From positions 7,593,732 to 7,611,231 of the forward strand of contig NC_135561.1 of assembly GCF_964340395.1 (NCBI RefSeq): DNA of 17,500 nt, in the 5' to 3' direction. Both the position numbers and the translations under genes were made by a program. The notes under the pieces were generated by a model that was not told the DNA's origin, ran no database searches, and saw only the letters and a list, made by a program, of their open reading frames with translations. This document shows, one piece after another, positions 16,501-17,500 of this stretch. Origin of the DNA: Glandiceps talaboti (Eukaryota > Hemichordata > Enteropneusta > Spengelidae). How positions within the stretch are numbered: position 1 is the stretch's first letter; the number at the start of each line of letters is the position of its first letter.

Positions 16501-16965
16501 GAATCAGAATCAGAATACTTTATTCGTCTCACTAGCGGAAATAAAATAACGGTCCACAGAACAAAATACAATGCAAACAATGCTAAATAGAAACCCACAA
16601 TAAGATTATAGAAAGAACGACTGTAGTTGCTGTTAGGAACAGAGATAGCGGATGGCGGGATAAAAGCTTACGAACGATTTACAAACTGTAAAACTAAAAC
16701 TACAACTTGTAGACCGTCACTGTAAGCACTACCAATATGTACAATTATCACTCTTACAATTTTGACGAGCTTTTGTTTTGTCTACTATTTTCTCTCCTTA
16801 GATCAGTGACTACGGTATGACGTCACTCCGATCAAATTTCGATTTTCTGATCAGTCCAGATAACAACAACAGAAAGACACTGTCTTCAAGAAATTTATGT
16901 ATTGTCCCTCCAGAGTATCTGAACGACTCTAATAAACCAGTTCACAATTCCTATGATATTTACAG
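13322..16965 (+). CDS. RIPK-like pseudokinase, 5' part of gene (gene 2)
   Basis: Spliced CDS join(13322-13509, 14554-14860, 16802-16965), continuing past the window; 219 complete codons. The ATG at 13322 has G at -3 and G at +4. The glycine loop GFGNNGEV is at residues 31-38 and VAVK with its ATP-binding Lys at 49-52. A helix-C Glu lies in ELETAVED (64-71), and hinge-like VTEYLQYGS spans 102-110. HANLKSDN at 148-155 replaces HRDLKxxN, so the catalytic Asp is Asn150 while Asn155 is kept. DYG at 168-170 replaces DFG, and PPEYLND is at 201-207. Wording and spacing resemble RIPK1-type TKL kinases; HxN also recalls receptor guanylyl cyclase kinase-homology domains. The Lys and DYG Asp suggest ATP may still bind, but phosphotransfer is doubtful. 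Whether it also ends in NHL repeats cannot be seen here; its paralogue 8 kb upstream does. Confidence 0.88.
13567..13671. repeat. Compound inverted repeat (MITE-like fragment)
   Basis: A perfect 16-bp inverted repeat: TAGCTCTGGAAATATG at 13578-13593 and its reverse complement at 13656-13671, 62 bases apart. A second, overlapping pair flanks the left arm: GAGGTTCTCGG (from about 13565) and CCGAGAACTC (to about 13607). Alternative hairpins are therefore possible. Confidence 0.7.
13790..13960. repeat. (GTTT)n then (GTAT)n microsatellite
   Basis: About nine GTTT-type units lead into some 33 GTAT-type units, with a middle block of GTAC/GTAT variants near 13894-13930. The same GTAT motif fills an intron of gene 1. 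Confidence 0.95.
14554..14860 (+). CDS. Gene 2 exon 2: helix C to catalytic loop
   Basis: A 307-base exon, acceptor ttttacattttag and donor GCTAAG|gtaatt, phase 2 to phase 0; residues 64-165. It covers helix C, the hinge region, VPWSLKYRMVKEIVEGMVFL (helix E) and the catalytic loop DMIHANLKSDNILIDDNFHA. The HRD Asp is Asn, and the Arg is Ala. Confidence 0.93.
15001..15245. repeat. 63/64-bp tandem repeat, about 3.8 copies
   Basis: Units start near 15025, 15089, 15152 and 15215 (spacings 64, 63, 63), each with TAGTGCTTT, ACCATATAA, CTAAATCA and CATCCGG/CATATCCGG landmarks. The third and fourth are most alike. Because 63 is 21 codons, one plus frame stays open with a repeated SAFLGDHI peptide. 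It sits inside an intron, so I do not call it coding. Confidence 0.9.
16495..16600 (-). mobile_element. Probable 3' end of a truncated minus-strand LINE
   Basis: On the minus strand AATAAA (complement of 16519-16524) is followed by GTATTCTGATTCTGATTCTG, a polyadenylation signal plus three hexamer repeats. This is the arrangement seen at the 3' end of CR1/L2-like non-LTR elements in many animals. The body upstream on the minus strand is T-rich with no reverse transcriptase; the right boundary is a guess. Confidence 0.4.
16802..16965 (+). CDS. Gene 2 exon 3: activation segment to helix F
   Basis: A 164-base exon, acceptor tttctctccttag, donor TACAG|gtaagt, phase 0 to phase 2; residues 166-219 plus a split Ser. 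It starts ISDYGMTSLRS, contains VPPEYLNDSNKPVHN, and ends SYDIY-S. It is the direct counterpart of gene 1 exon a. The next exon (expected to begin FG) is not in the window. Confidence 0.92.
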
Positions 16966-17500
16966 GTAAGTTGATATATTTTACTGTAAGTGGAGTATAA
17001 TTAGGTGTGCTACTTTAAAAGTCAAAAGGACGCAGGCATGCAGAAAATCAAATTATGTCGACTCCAATAAGGAGAATTAAAGATATCATTCACTAAGTAA
17101 ACGTAATGCTTCTACGTGAAGTATGATACAATTATTGAGTTTGCATATCTACAACAAGAAGGAGGCAAAACCTCAAAGGTCACGAGTATTTTCCGGTTGA
17201 GTGAAGACAAATATCGGGAAATGGTATAATTATGAAAAATCTGTACAAATAATGTCGATTTTGGTCATTTTTGACTCATCTTTTGAAAAGCAGTGACGTA
17301 GATACGCGTTGTCGTGACGTAGAACATTTTTTTTGTTCCAACACTTTCAACTTGGCTGGCGTATGGTGTAAGCGTTCGTGGTTTGAACTTTGAACTGAAC
17401 TTACTGTGTGCAGTAGTTGCTGATAGCCAAATTTCAAAGAAACACTTTGTGCGTTGTATAGTAATCAGGTAATTGAATAGTTTATGGACCGAGGGGTAAC
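16966..17500. other. Gene 2 intron 3, start only
   Basis: From donor gtaagt to the window end. AT-rich, with no repeat or exon visible. Confidence 0.75.

Larger units (their letters stand above)
14861..16801. other. Gene 2 intron 2
   Basis: Intron of 1941 bases, donor gtaatt and acceptor tttctctccttag. It holds the 63-bp tandem repeat (15001-15245), a small GC-rich inverted repeat at 15611-15646 with outer arms GGAGAG/CTCTCC, an AT-rich tract (16081-16160) and a LINE-tail-like remnant (16495-16600). No exon seen. Confidence 0.85.

Noticed and set aside
16392-16598. Minus-strand frame with SDSDSD and a hydrophobic start
   Set aside because: The Ser-Asp run comes from the hexamer tail of a LINE-like remnant, and the rest from its T-rich 3' UTR.

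Overview
The window is nuclear DNA from an animal. It is AT-rich and intron-rich, with phase-matched GT-AG splice sites and dense microsatellites, and its genes are of RIPK/TKL-kinase and NHL type. It resembles a marine invertebrate such as a hemichordate, cephalochordate, mollusc or brachiopod, but I cannot fix the phylum from sequence alone.

Layout. (1) Positions 7-5251, plus strand: the 3' part of a kinase-NHL gene. Five exons (7-164, 658-707, 1319-1474, 2469-2545, 4013-5251) keep a single reading frame of 1680 nt (559 residues plus stop). They encode the kinase C-lobe, from the DFG-equivalent to the RPPF motif, then a charged linker and a six-bladed NHL propeller. A polyadenylation signal follows 25 bases after the stop. 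The introns hold large microsatellites, a MITE-like element (2581-2962) and a GC-rich foldback (3738-3834). (2) Positions about 5300-12500: roughly 7 kb with no gene I can support. It holds a (GT)n tract, small palindromes, CRE-like sites and a possible LINE tail. (3) Positions 12711-13205: a 32-bp minisatellite just upstream of the next gene. (4) Positions 13322 to beyond the window end, plus strand: the 5' part of a second, paralogous RIPK-like gene. Three exons (13322-13509, 14554-14860, 16802-16965) give 219 full codons, from the glycine loop to the start of helix F. Its introns carry a hairpin, a (GTAT)n array, a 63-bp tandem repeat and a LINE-tail-like remnant.

Interpretation. The two genes are head-to-tail paralogues. 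The activation-segment exon has the same start phase (0), end phase (2) and recognisable sequence in both. Gene 2 has lost the catalytic Asp of HRD (it reads HAN), and gene 1 has Arg in place of the DFG glycine (DFR), so both look like pseudokinases or atypical kinases. A RIPK1-like kinase homology domain joined to a cytosolic NHL propeller, apparently taking the place of death/RHIM domains, is the most interesting element here. By analogy with RIPK and TRIM-NHL families it could be a signalling scaffold or innate-immune sensor, but that role is inference.
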